A stretch of DNA of 64,000 bases, taken from positions 1 to 64,000 of the forward strand of contig NZ_JABBVZ010000011.1 of NCBI RefSeq assembly GCF_012933365.1. Direction: 5' to 3'. A program made the position numbers and the translations under genes. Every line of letters begins with the position of its first letter. The first letter of the stretch is position 1. A model generated the notes under the pieces. The model was not told the DNA's origin. It was given only the letters and a program-made list of their open reading frames with translations, and searched no databases. Shown here one piece after another: positions 17,092 through 26,032 of the stretch. This DNA is from Sulfobacillus harzensis (lineage in GTDB: Bacteria > Bacillota > Sulfobacillia > Sulfobacillales > Sulfobacillaceae).

Positions 17092-18291
17092 TTATTGGGC
17101 CTCCGAGATGGGAGGGCAATCCCCGTTACGCGGGTTTGGGAGCCCGAATGTTTTAATGACACCGCCGTTCGCGGTGCAGCCGGTCGCCGACAATGTGGTG
17201 CCTCCAATCGTGATGAGGCCACCGTAGGCAAATACGTCTGGGCAGAGCCCCTGACCATTCTCGGCGCCGCCAAAGGCACCACCCAAGCCGCCTTCCACCT
17301 GATTGTCCGTGAACTGGCAGTGGGCCATATGCACGATGCCGCCATCGTTGAAAACACCGCCTCCGATGCCGGCACCCCCGCCGCCGCCTGCCCCAGCGCT
17401 CCCGCCGGGTTCGCCCCCAGCGCCGCCACCGAAGCCACCAGGCCCGCCGTGTGCGTTTTGGAAGCCCAAAGTCCGACCTCCGCCGCCACCACCACCACCA
17501 CCACCGCCAAACCCGCCTGGTCCACCGTTGCCACCGGCTGACGCAGCGGCACCACCACCGCCGCCACCGCTGCCGAAGCCACCTGCACCCCCATCGGTCC
17601 CTTCGCCAAAACATGACGTGTACCCGCCGCCTACCCCGCCCGCGGGTCCGCCACCCTGGCCGCCGGTGTCACAGAACTCTAGAGACAGCGGATAAAACGA
17701 GCCGCCGCCGTCACCGCCGACGGCGGAATTGGAGCTCACCACGGCCTGGACGAGTGTGGCCCGCCCTGTATTGTACAGCGCGCCTCCGAGCCCTGCTCCT
17801 CCGCCACCACCGCCACCCGCACAATCCTGGTTCCCAGCGTAGGTGCTCGTGCACGGAGACGTGGCCCCGTTCTCTCCGTTCGCCACGTTGTGCGTAAGTG
17901 TACTGTTTCGGACCATCACAAACCCGTGGTTCATGATGCCAGCGCCCTGCGATCCCCCGCCTCCCGTAATCGTCACTCCGAACAATGTGAGGCGACCGCC
18001 CTGGGTGACGGTGATGACGCTCGCGGTGGACAACCCTGAAATAATCACGGAGGCGCCATTGGCTTCCGGGTCGCCGATGATGGTCATGTTGCCAGAGACG
18101 ACGAGCGTACCCAAGGTCATGTGGTATTCGCCAGCGGGCAATTGAATGATGTTATGGCCACGCCTCCCCCGGCAACCTGCCACGGTGGACCCCGTGTTGG
18201 CGGCCTCCACCGCAGCTCGGAGCGAACACTCGGTCCCGCTTAGGGTGTCCTCTTGCGTTTCAACGACAATCATGCCACGGTTTTCACGCAT
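17092..18291 (-). CDS. Glycine-rich CSLREA-like beta-helix protein
   Basis: 399 aa. Residues 18-34 (LSGTECSLRAAVEAANT) match the CSLREA-type start of polymorphic outer-membrane/right-handed beta-helix proteins. Residues 50-130 read like beta-helix rungs (LVVSGNMTIIGD, GRLTLFGVTITGG). From about 155 to 320 the chain is dominated by Gly-Gly-X repeats with runs of up to eleven glycines. A final rung region follows. No signal peptide or anchor is visible, unusual for a family that is normally surface exposed. RBS AAGGAGTG supports the start. Function unknown; adhesion or cell-surface interaction is only a family-based guess. Confidence 0.7.
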   Translation of the reverse strand: MRENRGMIVVETQEDTLSGTECSLRAAVEAANTGSTVAGCRGRRGHNIIQLPAGEYHMTLGTLVVSGNMTIIGDPEANGASVIISGLSTASVITVTQGGRLTLFGVTITGGGGSQGAGIMNHGFVMVRNSTLTHNVANGENGATSPCTSTYAGNQDCAGGGGGGGAGLGGALYNTGRATLVQAVVSSNSAVGGDGGGSFYPLSLEFCDTGGQGGGPAGGVGGGYTSCFGEGTDGGAGGFGSGGGGGGAAASAGGNGGPGGFGGGGGGGGGGGRTLGFQNAHGGPGGFGGGAGGEPGGSAGAGGGGGAGIGGGVFNDGGIVHMAHCQFTDNQVEGGLGGAFGGAENGQGLCPDVFAYGGLITIGGTTLSATGCTANGGVIKTFGLPNPRNGDCPPISEAQ

Positions 18292-18567
18292 CTTTGCACA
18301 CTCCTTGTTCCAGAAAGATAGTCAATGGGCCATGGCCGCCTTGAAGATGGTCTAAGGCTCAGGCGTATCCTATTCTGGAAAAATTAGGATCGTGCGAGTT
18401 CCGTCCAGAAAAATGGCCTGAGCAGGAAAATGATGCCGGCGGGCCGCGATCGCATGACCTCCGAACCTGCACCGGGACTGGGATCCCGTGAACCGATCGG
18501 CGTTGTTGTGCGAATGAAGGGGTAAGACGTGAATCCCTGCCGCTCATTCCGACGGACCAAGAAATGA

Positions 18568-18786
18568 GGCGCTCGGCCGAACCTCCGCCAGATTGAAGAC
18601 CATAATGCGTTTGAGGAATTGTATCTTGCGGTTTCGCCCGGGGAATACCGCTATCTGACAAATCGGGAGCTGCCCGACGACGTTGTGGAGGAAACGCTTT
18701 AGAAGACCTTTCTGGCCATCCGGCGCGATGCGGGGGCGTTTCGCGGAGGGTCGCTTTATGCATCCCATGCACAGAAAAGAGATGAA
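18568..18786 (+). pseudogene. ECF sigma factor relic
   Basis: The frame through 18601 reads HNAFEELYLAVSPGEYRYL, then LPDDVVEETL, a TAG at 18700-18702, and continues KTFLAIRRDAGAFRGGSLY before a second stop at about 18785. This is the region-2 pattern of ECF sigma factors (AFEELY...VSPGLYRYL...EEVLQETFLAIWR...GRFRG). A stop codon and a missing stretch between the helices mark it as decayed. No region 4 was found. It implies a former regulatory locus here. Confidence 0.65.
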
Positions 18787-18839
18787 TGAGTCAATGAAGG
18801 GTTCTAACATGGAATATTAGGCAAGGCGGAAGTCAAAGG

Positions 18840-19067
18840 CGGATTTCAAAAATCACCGACACGCTTGTCTTCCACAATCTCGATGCTAGCTGGGTGTGGC
18901 ACGATGCGTCGGGAGCCCCTCCGAACAGCGTGGCGCGGTGCACGTCGTTTCCTCCTGCGGTGACCTCTGCCCTCTCCTGGATACGCCATCATGAACCGGT
19001 GCAGTCCGTGGTGGCATTACCCGATATTGCTTCCGAACAGTCGATGGATCCATATCTCTATCTATAG
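18840..19067 (+). other. Open relic frame, unrecognised
   Basis: An open frame without a good start runs to TAG at 19065-19067 and includes TDTLVFHNLDASWVWHDA and SVVALPDIASEQSMDPYLYL. No family is recognised. It may be the remains of a gene once linked to the sigma factor relic. The rest of 18292-19349 holds no supportable gene; an ATCCTA/TAGGAT inverted repeat lies at 18368-18390. Confidence 0.25.
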
Positions 19068-19349
19068 ACCGACTTATTATCAATGTAAAATCTTAAGAGC
19101 AGCGATTTATGCGGGACGAAGTGGAATCTGCGTCGGAAACGTACATGAGACGGTGCCTTAAATGGGTCGCTTCTCCCCAATATCGGTCCTGATGTTGGCA
19201 CTTGTGGGAGCTTTGTCAAGAGAGTACGACTGGTTAGCTTGAACGAACTGGAGTGTTCCTCGGGCAAATAGCTTCTGGAACCGCCCGGAAGGGACACCCC
19301 GCTAAACTGGCTCCCGCGAAGGCCACCCCTTCAAAAATAGGTTCGGTGC

Positions 19350-20237
19350 TCAGGACCTTTCCGGGGACGTAACGCGGGACAGCAGCAATCGGACCGCATG
19401 GACTAACAGCGCGCCCATCGGTTGGCCTTGATAGATGATGAAACGGTCCCGGCGATGGACACCCCGCTTGTTTAGGGACTCTTTGGCCGCTTGGGCAACC
19501 TCTTTCAAGTCGCGGGAGGTCATGGGAAGTGGAGCTTCCCGTGGCTGATACGTGGCGCCGATAGGGAAGTCTCGGCCGGCCGTGCGGGTCATCTCGATAT
19601 GACAGCCCATGACGCGACTAATAGGTACGGCATCCACGAAGGCCGATAGCCTCTCCAAACTTTGGCGGAAGGCTTCGCTGTCTTGGACATAGAGGCGCCC
19701 AGGATAAACAGTATCACCGGTCAGTAGAAATTCTGTATCGGGATCATAGACGGCGATGGACGCTTTTTGATGACCCGGAATAGGGAATACGGTTAATATC
19801 CTTCCGCCTAAGTCGAACAACGCGCGCCCTTCCGGCCAGGACGTGAGCCCAAAAAACTTCGCGACGTCCTCCGGGGAATGGGGGACGATGGTGGTGTGAG
19901 CCCGGTCGTGGAACTGTGCGTCTCCGGCCACGTGGTCTCCATGAGCATGGGTGTGTGCCACGATCAGCTCATAGGGTTCCGCATGGGGATGGCTGGATAA
20001 CCAACTCGCCATCAGGTCGTCGACGGTCTCGCGAAGGGGAAAGCGGGCCGGGTCTCGTGTCGCCCCGGTATCGAATAAGATGGCCCTCACCGATCCAAAG
20101 AGGAGATACAAGAAGGGGGCCTCATACGACGTACGCTTGCTCTGGCGGAGAATTACCGTGTGGTGGCCAATCCAGAGCACCTGAATGGGCGGTTCTCCCT
20201 TTCGGCCATAATTCCATACAAGCTGGTCCACTTCCAT
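19350..20237 (-). CDS. Metallo-beta-lactamase fold hydrolase
   Basis: About 295 aa. The dinuclear zinc motif HTHAHGDH is at about residues 94-101, with a further ligand in PIPGHQKAS near 155 and Asp in LLTGDTVYPG near 172. The fold covers lactonases, glyoxalase II and other hydrolases, so the substrate is open. ATG 20237 is favoured because GGAG lies six bases upstream; a start at 20297 would add 20 residues. It stands downstream of, and in the same direction as, the SPFH-ABC operon, 360 bases away behind a hairpin, so it is probably separate. Confidence 0.82.
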   Translation of the reverse strand: MEVDQLVWNYGRKGEPPIQVLWIGHHTVILRQSKRTSYEAPFLYLLFGSVRAILFDTGATRDPARFPLRETVDDLMASWLSSHPHAEPYELIVAHTHAHGDHVAGDAQFHDRAHTTIVPHSPEDVAKFFGLTSWPEGRALFDLGGRILTVFPIPGHQKASIAVYDPDTEFLLTGDTVYPGRLYVQDSEAFRQSLERLSAFVDAVPISRVMGCHIEMTRTAGRDFPIGATYQPREAPLPMTSRDLKEVAQAAKESLNKRGVHRRDRFIIYQGQPMGALLVHAVRLLLSRVTSPERS

Positions 20238-20573
20238 GGGGCTCTCCAATGGGCTCACCTCTGGTGTTGCCGGGGCGTGACGGGCACCTTGGCGCATTTG
20301 CTCTCATTGTAGCAGGACCCATGATTGGCTTTCTATATGAGCGGCATTATTTTAGTTGCATAAGTACGGGGCTTTGTTCCGAAGAAAGCTCCGGTGGGGT
20401 TTCGGATTTCAGGATTCATGAGGGGAGGTTTCGATTTCGACAATTCTTTTCGGCGGTAAACGTGAGCGTCCGGATATGCGGGGGTTCTTCCGCGTCCCAA
20501 GCGAAGAGCATCCGTCATTTGGTACGAACGGCGAACGCTAGAGTCCCGTGCCGACGCCATTTTAGGAAAGCGA

Positions 20574-20590
20574 GGGGCGGTGACCGCCCC
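20574..20590 (-). terminator. Hairpin after the ABC permease gene
   Basis: GGGGCGG / CCGCCCC with loop TCA on the minus strand, a few bases after the permease stop. The T-run is weak. The remaining intergenic DNA to 20297 shows no gene. Confidence 0.5.
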
Positions 20591-20597
20591 TTTGCCG

Positions 20598-21320
20598 CTA
20601 TTCCTGCAAATAGAGGACCAGCATATGCCGGCGGAAGGCTTTCAGGCCCACAATCCCCAAGGCCACCGTAAAGATTCCAAAAATGATAGCCGCGTGGGAC
20701 AGCCACGCTAACGTCAAATGAACGTGCAACCATCCCAAGAAGAAGGGGACGAGAAGAATGGCCACCGAGAGCATCGTGACCAGGTAGGCAGCCCGTTGAT
20801 CTCCGACCCTAAGGGCGACGAACGTCCCCACGATCGATGTGTACAAGGCTAGGCCGGCCGAGAAAGCGAGCGCAATCAGGCGTCCTGTACCGGTCGCTAA
20901 AAACAACCAATGGAGACCATTGCCACTCAATGCCGCCGCCACCAGCAACTGGACCCCCATGGATAAAATAGCGGCAACATAGCCGACCAGCGAGGAAATC
21001 AGCACTTTGGCGCCAAAAATGGCCCACTCCGGAAGGCGCGTGGTCAAGAGATAGTCCAAGGTATGGCCGACCCGCTCGTGCAATACCATATCGGGGGCCG
21101 TTTGGGATACCATCACCACGGTGGCAAAGAGCACAAATAGAGCCCGAAGGAGGGTGACCAAAGCCGCGCTTTCGACCGCTGTGGACCCATGATGGTGGGC
21201 TGTCGACAAGGTCGGCAAGATGCCAAAAGCCAACACCACGAGCGCAAAAATTCGTAGAAAACGCTGGTTCCCGAAGAGCTCAAAGAATTCTTTCCACAGC
21301 ATGGTGCTTAAATCACGCAT
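20598..21320 (-). CDS. ABC-2 type transporter permease
   Basis: 240-aa membrane protein with six predicted helices, beginning MRDLSTMLWKEFFELFGNQR, a cytoplasmic N-terminus typical of ABC-2 exporters and NatB/CcmB-like permeases. The start at 21320 has a perfect GGAGGTG before it and lies eight bases inside the end of the ATPase gene. It pairs with the upstream ATPase as an export system of unknown cargo. It is the last gene of the SPFH-RHH-ATPase-permease operon. Confidence 0.82.
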   Translation of the reverse strand: MRDLSTMLWKEFFELFGNQRFLRIFALVVLAFGILPTLSTAHHHGSTAVESAALVTLLRALFVLFATVVMVSQTAPDMVLHERVGHTLDYLLTTRLPEWAIFGAKVLISSLVGYVAAILSMGVQLLVAAALSGNGLHWLFLATGTGRLIALAFSAGLALYTSIVGTFVALRVGDQRAAYLVTMLSVAILLVPFFLGWLHVHLTLAWLSHAAIIFGIFTVALGIVGLKAFRRHMLVLYLQE

Positions 21321-22248
21321 GGTCTTCACCTCCGAGAAGTCGCAAGTATTCCTCTTCCAACGAGACCTGTTCCGGAACGACGGCTCGCACCCCGATCTGA
21401 GCCTCGACGAGACGGGAGACCAATATCTCCACATCATCGACTTGGCGCATCGTTGCCCGCCACTCGCGACCGCCTAAAAAGTCGAGTCGGGTTCCCTCGG
21501 GTAACGGCAAATTCCGAAGAGAATGCGGGTCGCCTCCGGATAAGGTGAGGCGGACGGTGGGTACCTCTGCCTGGCCTAGGCTGTTGGGATTCCCCATGGC
21601 GACTAGCCGGCCGGATTGGATGATAGCGACCTGATCGCACATGCGCTGAGCCTCACCCAAGAGGTGTGTGCAGAGAAATACCGTGCGGCCCGATCCCTGA
21701 GCCAGAGACACCAGGAGCTCCCGCACCATGACGATACTCGCCGGGTCGAGACCGGCGGTTGGTTCATCTAGGATTAATAAGTCAGGGTTCGCCATGAGGG
21801 CGCGGGCCAGCCCTACCTTCTGACGCATGCCCTTACTGAACCCGGAGATGCGGTCATTCCGTCGATCCCAGAGTTCCACGCGTTGCAACAGTTCCTTAAT
21901 CCGGTCGCCCCGCTCATGCATGGGAATCCCTGCGATCCGGGCGGCCAATTCGAGGTTCTGGGCGGCGGATAGACGGTCGTAAAGCCCCACATTGTCTAGC
22001 ATGACCCCCGAGCGCGACCGGACCTCGGCCCCATGAGAGATGGGATCCAAGCCCAACACCGCGACGGATCCGGATGTTGGCGCGAGCATTCCCACCATCA
22101 TGCGCACCGTCGTGGTTTTTCCGGCACCGTTCGGTCCCAGAAATCCAAAGACACTGCCGCGCGGCACGGCCAAATCCAGGTTGGACACGGCTTGGCGGTT
22201 CCCAAAGCGTCGGGAGAGTCCATGACACTCGACCGCATACTGTTCCAT
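21313..22248 (-). CDS. ABC exporter ATP-binding protein
   Basis: 311-aa ATPase of the DrrA/NatA/CcmA type. Walker A is LGPNGAGKTTT near residue 37, the signature appears in degenerate form as SGFSKGMRQK near 136 with Walker B DLLILDEPTAGLDP near 160. A C-terminal domain of about 80 residues after the nucleotide-binding domain is usual in this branch. It is 30 bases downstream of the RHH gene and overlaps the permease gene, so it is part of one operon. Confidence 0.87.
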   Translation of the reverse strand: MEQYAVECHGLSRRFGNRQAVSNLDLAVPRGSVFGFLGPNGAGKTTTVRMMVGMLAPTSGSVAVLGLDPISHGAEVRSRSGVMLDNVGLYDRLSAAQNLELAARIAGIPMHERGDRIKELLQRVELWDRRNDRISGFSKGMRQKVGLARALMANPDLLILDEPTAGLDPASIVMVRELLVSLAQGSGRTVFLCTHLLGEAQRMCDQVAIIQSGRLVAMGNPNSLGQAEVPTVRLTLSGGDPHSLRNLPLPEGTRLDFLGGREWRATMRQVDDVEILVSRLVEAQIGVRAVVPEQVSLEEEYLRLLGGEDHA

Positions 22249-22278
22249 GACTTCAACGTCCTCTCCGAAGGAAGCGGA

Positions 22279-22467
22279 CTAACGCTTTTTGGCCGGATCT
22301 CTGTCCCGAACCGTGCCCCGGTTAAGTCGCCCGGCGCGTTTAAGCGCATCCACCAACAGAAATTCGATCTGCCCGTTCACACTACGAAGTTCATCAGAAG
22401 CCCAACGTTCCAGAGCGTCGTAGAGTTCGGGGTCCAGTCTCAATAAAAACCGCTTTTTTTCCGACAC
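22279..22467 (-). CDS. Arc/CopG-type ribbon-helix-helix protein
   Basis: 62-aa basic protein. [20 protein letters not shown] is the ribbon and first helix of the Arc family, followed by [19 protein letters not shown], the second helix. Such proteins dimerise and bind tandem short repeats in DNA. The GTG start shares one base with the SPFH stop (TAGTG), so expression is coupled. Two tandem TGATATCACAG repeats lie before the operon and are the obvious binding candidates; this is inference. Confidence 0.8.
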   Translation of the reverse strand: MSEKKRFLLRLDPELYDALERWASDELRSVNGQIEFLLVDALKRAGRLNRGTVRDRDPAKKR

Positions 22468-23318
22468 TAGGTATACAGAGTTCCCGCGTTGACCACGGGT
22501 TGGGCGGCTTGATCCGAGGCCAGGACTACCATTAAATTGTTGACCATCGACGCCTTACGCTCCTCATCCAAATCGACGAGACCGCTGGACAACAAATTGT
22601 CCAAGGCCATGTGCACCATTCCCAGTGCCCCATCCACAATCGTTTGCCGGGCCGCGACAATCGCTTGAGCCTGTTGACGCCGAAGCATCGCCTGGGCAAT
22701 TTCGGCCGCATAAGCTAAGTGGGCCAGCCGAGCCTCCATGACTTGGACCCCAGCAATCTTGAGCCGTTCTTGCAATTCTTCGGCTAAATCATGAGCCACC
22801 ACGTCTTGGCTTCCGAGTAGAGTCACGCGATCCGGAACGCCATCATATGGGTGGGTTCCAGCCAAGGCTCGGATAGCGGTTTCGGCTTGCATGCGGACGA
22901 AGGACTCCACATCGTCCACGTCAAACACCGCTTGAGCCGTATCTTGGATGCGCCACACAACAACCGCTGCAATTTCTACGGGATTGCCGTCGGCATCGTT
23001 AACTTTGAGCGTGTCACTGGTGAAGTTGCGAACACGCCGAGAAACGCGGCGCCGCGCGGTGAAAGGGTTGGTCCAATGCCAACCACTCAGGGACACGCTC
23101 CCGACGTATTGGCCGAAAAAGGTTAGGACACGGCTTTCGTTCGGCTGCACCACAAAAAAACCGCGCGCTATCAATACGAAGAGAATTACCAATACGGCGG
23201 ACCAGGGGCCGGGATGATACCGATATGACAAAATCAAAGCAACTAACACGAGGGCTTCGAGCCCAATTATGGCGAATCCGGGAACGCACCAAGCGTGGGT
23301 CTCCTGAGTACGAACCAT
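22467..23318 (-). CDS. SPFH/Band 7 domain membrane protein
   Basis: About 283 aa. Two N-terminal hydrophobic segments (about residues 14-52) are followed by an SPFH domain: [22 protein letters not shown], then [24 protein letters not shown], and a C-terminal helix rich in [24 protein letters not shown], the coiled-coil end of slipins. SPFH proteins scaffold membrane microdomains and associate with proteases and transporters. ATG 23318 follows GGAAGAAG; a GTG at 23336 is less likely. It opens the operon with RHH and ABC genes. Confidence 0.87.
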   Translation of the reverse strand: MVRTQETHAWCVPGFAIIGLEALVLVALILSYRYHPGPWSAVLVILFVLIARGFFVVQPNESRVLTFFGQYVGSVSLSGWHWTNPFTARRRVSRRVRNFTSDTLKVNDADGNPVEIAAVVVWRIQDTAQAVFDVDDVESFVRMQAETAIRALAGTHPYDGVPDRVTLLGSQDVVAHDLAEELQERLKIAGVQVMEARLAHLAYAAEIAQAMLRRQQAQAIVAARQTIVDGALGMVHMALDNLLSSGLVDLDEERKASMVNNLMVVLASDQAAQPVVNAGTLYT

Positions 23319-23341
23319 AGTTATCACTTCTTCCACAAGGA

Positions 23342-23363
23342 TGATATCACAGTGATATCACAG
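23342..23363. promoter_or_regulatory. Tandem operator candidate upstream of the SPFH operon
   Basis: Two perfect, directly adjacent copies of TGATATCACAG (23342-23352 and 23353-23363), each containing the palindrome TGATATCA. Eleven-base phasing places both on one DNA face, as ribbon-helix-helix dimers prefer. It starts 24 bases upstream of the SPFH start codon. Confidence 0.7.
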
Positions 23364-23962
23364 CACGTCGTTCGCCGATTGTCAATGAAATAATCACCCT
23401 CACTCGACCGCGGCGTAAGCTCCTGATGGCGATGGTAGGCCGGCCACGAGCAACGAGGGATGGATGGGGGACTGCCTTTATTTTCACGGTTCCCTGCCTC
23501 GGAGAGGCAACCCCAAAACGTTGGGTCACCCCCCCCCCGATGTTGGCTAAATCTAAAGTGGTCGAGCTGTTCCTGGATGGTGCGCCGTTCGTTGTTGTCG
23601 GGAAAGGCATGAACCGTGCCTTATGGAAAGCGTTGCGTACACATCTCGCGCCCATATGACATAGGGTCCAGCAACCGTAACCGTGGAACGGTTAGCACAT
23701 CGGTCGGCGGGGGCTACGAGTATTGCCGACGATCTTGCGCGGTACATTTGTCCCCTGGGACGCCAAGCAAAGTAGTCATTTAGAGGGCCTCTCTTGTGAA
23801 AGAGGCGCTTAAGGCATTTGGGTTCAGATAGACCACCAGAGATAAGTAAGGCCGTGGCCAGAAGCCATTCGGTGCCGGGATACTGGCGGATGCCACGACG
23901 ACGGCGTGCAAGCGTTGCAGTGGTATGCTCGGTTGTCGGTCCGGACATCACCATCCCTCAAA
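23364..23962. other. Gene-poor stretch with a C10 tract
   Basis: No gene can be supported. A run of ten C (23529-23538) interrupts weak open frames, one of which ends with LFLDGAPFVVVGKGMNRALW before a TGA at about 23659. The family is not recognised; it may be a relic. Confidence 0.35.
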
Positions 23963-24322
23963 ATGCGGTGCTTGGATAGAGACGTTTCGGCGTCGCGAAA
24001 GAACCAAAGTTCATATGCGTTGTCGGTGTTGTTGATGACGGTCGGCTTTATCGGAACCCTCTGGCTGGTGAGCGCGGTGGCCTGGGCCCTTCACAGTATT
24101 TATGCGGTCGTCCTGGTTGGGGTGGGGATTTTCGCGATTAGCGTTATCACCAGCAGCGTCCCCCAGCTTAAGAAGTTTTCGCCGCTGACTTATATCAGCG
24201 ATACGTCGCCTCATCCCCACACGGCGCAAGTGTGGGAGCATCTGGCCATTATGGCCGTTGTCACAGGTGGTCTGGCGATTCTCGCGTTGTGGGTGGCCAG
24301 CCGCCATGAGTGTGTGCCTTAA
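23963..24322 (+). CDS. Small membrane protein, unknown
   Basis: About 119 aa with three predicted membrane helices (SVLLMTVGFIGTLWLVSAVAW, a second at about 50-68, and a last one before the C-terminus). No family recognised. The start is uncertain: ATG 23963 has no good RBS. It lies directly upstream of the ybjQ-like gene in the same direction, so the two may be co-transcribed. Confidence 0.45.
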   Translation: MRCLDRDVSASRKNQSSYALSVLLMTVGFIGTLWLVSAVAWALHSIYAVVLVGVGIFAISVITSSVPQLKKFSPLTYISDTSPHPHTAQVWEHLAIMAVVTGGLAILALWVASRHECVP

Positions 24323-24339
24323 CATGGGAGGGGTCAGAT

Positions 24340-24630
24340 ATGAGTGACGGCAATGATGTATTGGTTGTGACAACCCCGATGGTGGCGTCGATGACAGTCC
24401 TACGGACGTTGGGGTCGGTGTTTGGGGTGGTGGTGCGCAGCCGTGGATTGGGTGGCAATGTCGTGGCAGGGCTGCGGTCATTGGCCGGCGGTGAAATCAA
24501 GGAGTATACTGACATGTTGGAGCCAGCGCGCGAGCACGCCCTCAGCCGGATGAAGACGAAAGCCGCCGAGTTGGGCGCGAATGGCGTCGTGGCCATGCGC
24601 TTCGACTCCTCAGAATTGGGTAAACCATGA
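24340..24630 (+). CDS. YbjQ/UPF0145-family protein, C-terminus frameshifted
   Basis: 96 aa to the stop. DVLVVTTPMVASMTVLRTLGSVFGVVVRS and ALSRMKTKAAELGANGVVAMRFDSS match the YbjQ fold, a small beta-alpha protein thought to form pentamers and once named heavy-metal-binding. GGGAGGGG precedes ATG 24340. The expected last strand (EIVAYGTAV) is missing in this frame but encoded in the next one, so the gene is either disrupted or mis-sequenced by one base near 24620-24627. Confidence 0.72.
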   Translation: MSDGNDVLVVTTPMVASMTVLRTLGSVFGVVVRSRGLGGNVVAGLRSLAGGEIKEYTDMLEPAREHALSRMKTKAAELGANGVVAMRFDSSELGKP

Positions 24631-24719
24631 GCGAAATCGTGGCATACGGCACGGCCGTGGCGTTGGAACCGATGGAGGCTGCACAGCGGGACAGTCGGGA
24701 CATCCACGAGGGCCCCTGA
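24627..24719 (+). pseudogene. Detached C-terminal strand of the YbjQ-like gene
   Basis: Thirty codons starting MSEIVAYGTAVALEP, the final conserved strand of YbjQ proteins. Its ATG overlaps the upstream stop (ATGA). One added base before 24627 would join the two parts into a normal-length protein. Confidence 0.6.
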
Positions 24720-24860
24720 GGACAGCGGTGAGCCCAGTACGCACTCGGCAGTATGCGGCTCTCGAACATGGGCTGGCGGCAACGGCCGCGGCAAGACAGA
24801 AACCACAGTTGCCACGAACTAGCGGTCCGGGACAATGAGTCACACGGAGGCGGTCAAAGA

Positions 24861-25847
24861 ATGGCAAGAAGTCTGGAAGTGCAGTGGACCTTAGGGTCCA
24901 CCCGGGTATTCGGCACACTGACGATGCCGGAGGGCCCCGGACCTTTTGCGGCGGTTGTGATGGCTGCCGGCAGCGGCCCGACCGATCGTGATTGGAAGTC
25001 GCCGCTGCTTCCCGGCCATAACGGCAGTGCACGGCTCTTGGCGGAGGCCCTGGCGGATGCCGGTTATGCCTCGCTCCGCTACGACAAGCGGGCCGCAGGA
25101 CCCCATGCAGTAGAAAATATGCAGGTGCTGGCGGGTTCTTTGAGCATGGAGTCGCACCGGGAGGAGTACGCCGGTGCGGTGAGCCTGCTGGCTTCCCGGC
25201 CAGACATTCGTGCCGAGGCGATTGTTGGACTAGGCCACAGCGAAGGCACGCTCCATGTCCTTCACTATCAGTTGGAACGGCCATCAGTTCCCCTGGCCGG
25301 AATGATTTTGGCCGCGCCTCCGGGACGTGCGGTGGGCGTCGTGGCACGGTGGCAATTGGCGGCGCAAGCGGCGGCGATCCCCCACGGCGATGCGCTGCTG
25401 GACTTATACGATCAGGCTATTGCGCGATTTTTGGCGGGTCGGGCGGCAGAGCCGGATTCGACCCTGCCCGATGGGGTGAAGCAGTTGATTGCCGGACTCG
25501 AATCGCCTGCGAACCTGCCGTTTTCCCGGGAATTGTGGGGAGCCGAGTCCGCGAGTCTCGTGGCCCAGGTTGCTGTGCCGACATTGATTGTGACTGGCAA
25601 AAAGGACATCCAGGTCGACTGGGAGCTGGATGGCGCGCCGCTCGAGGCGGCGTCCCAAGGCATGTCCCACATCACACTGAGGTATCCGGATCACGCCAAT
25701 CATGCGCTAAAGTACGAGCCGAAAGGCCGTTCCACGTTAAATGCAGCAGATGTCGCAGCCGCCTACAACGCCGGGAACGTCCAACTCGATCCCGAAACGC
25801 TGACGATGATTCTGGATTGGCTGCGAAGCAAAATTCCACAGCCGTAG
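24861..25847 (+). CDS. Alpha/beta hydrolase
   Basis: 328 aa. The nucleophile elbow is GLGHSEG (Ser near residue 156), an upstream HGxxxx-type oxyanion region is replaced by VVMAAGSGPTDRD, and the catalytic Asp and His likely lie in VTGKKDIQV and DHANHALK near the C-terminus. It resembles YqiA/peptidase S9-like serine hydrolases, which cleave esters or small peptides. ATG 24861 follows GGAGGCGG; a longer frame from 24753 lacks support. It appears as a single gene. Confidence 0.83.
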   Translation: MARSLEVQWTLGSTRVFGTLTMPEGPGPFAAVVMAAGSGPTDRDWKSPLLPGHNGSARLLAEALADAGYASLRYDKRAAGPHAVENMQVLAGSLSMESHREEYAGAVSLLASRPDIRAEAIVGLGHSEGTLHVLHYQLERPSVPLAGMILAAPPGRAVGVVARWQLAAQAAAIPHGDALLDLYDQAIARFLAGRAAEPDSTLPDGVKQLIAGLESPANLPFSRELWGAESASLVAQVAVPTLIVTGKKDIQVDWELDGAPLEAASQGMSHITLRYPDHANHALKYEPKGRSTLNAADVAAAYNAGNVQLDPETLTMILDWLRSKIPQP

Positions 25848-26032
25848 CCAAGCGTGAGGAACGGGGAGGACTCGGATCACGTCGGACAGCTTATCCACTG
25901 TTGGGTCGCGGTTGGTCTAAAAAATCCTGTCATGACGCGACCCGTTCGATGGTAGCGGTCTTTTGGACGGAGACTCGCCTCACACCATGCTGGCGATGTC
26001 CGCATGGATGAACTGGGATAAGAGAGGTCACA

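Noticed and set aside
17303-17695. Long proline-rich frame on the plus strand
   Set aside because: It is the complement of the Gly-Gly-X repeats on the minus strand, which has the RBS and the CSLREA motif.
18359-18810. Minus-strand frames over the sigma relic
   Set aside because: No family features; the plus strand carries the recognisable ECF motifs.
19250-19270. SOS/LexA-like box (GAAC...GTTC)
   Set aside because: Spacer is six bases instead of four, and no SOS gene follows.
25349-26011. Long plus-strand frame over the end of the alpha/beta hydrolase
   Set aside because: Shadow of the hydrolase gene in another frame with Arg/Gly-rich, non-conserved composition.
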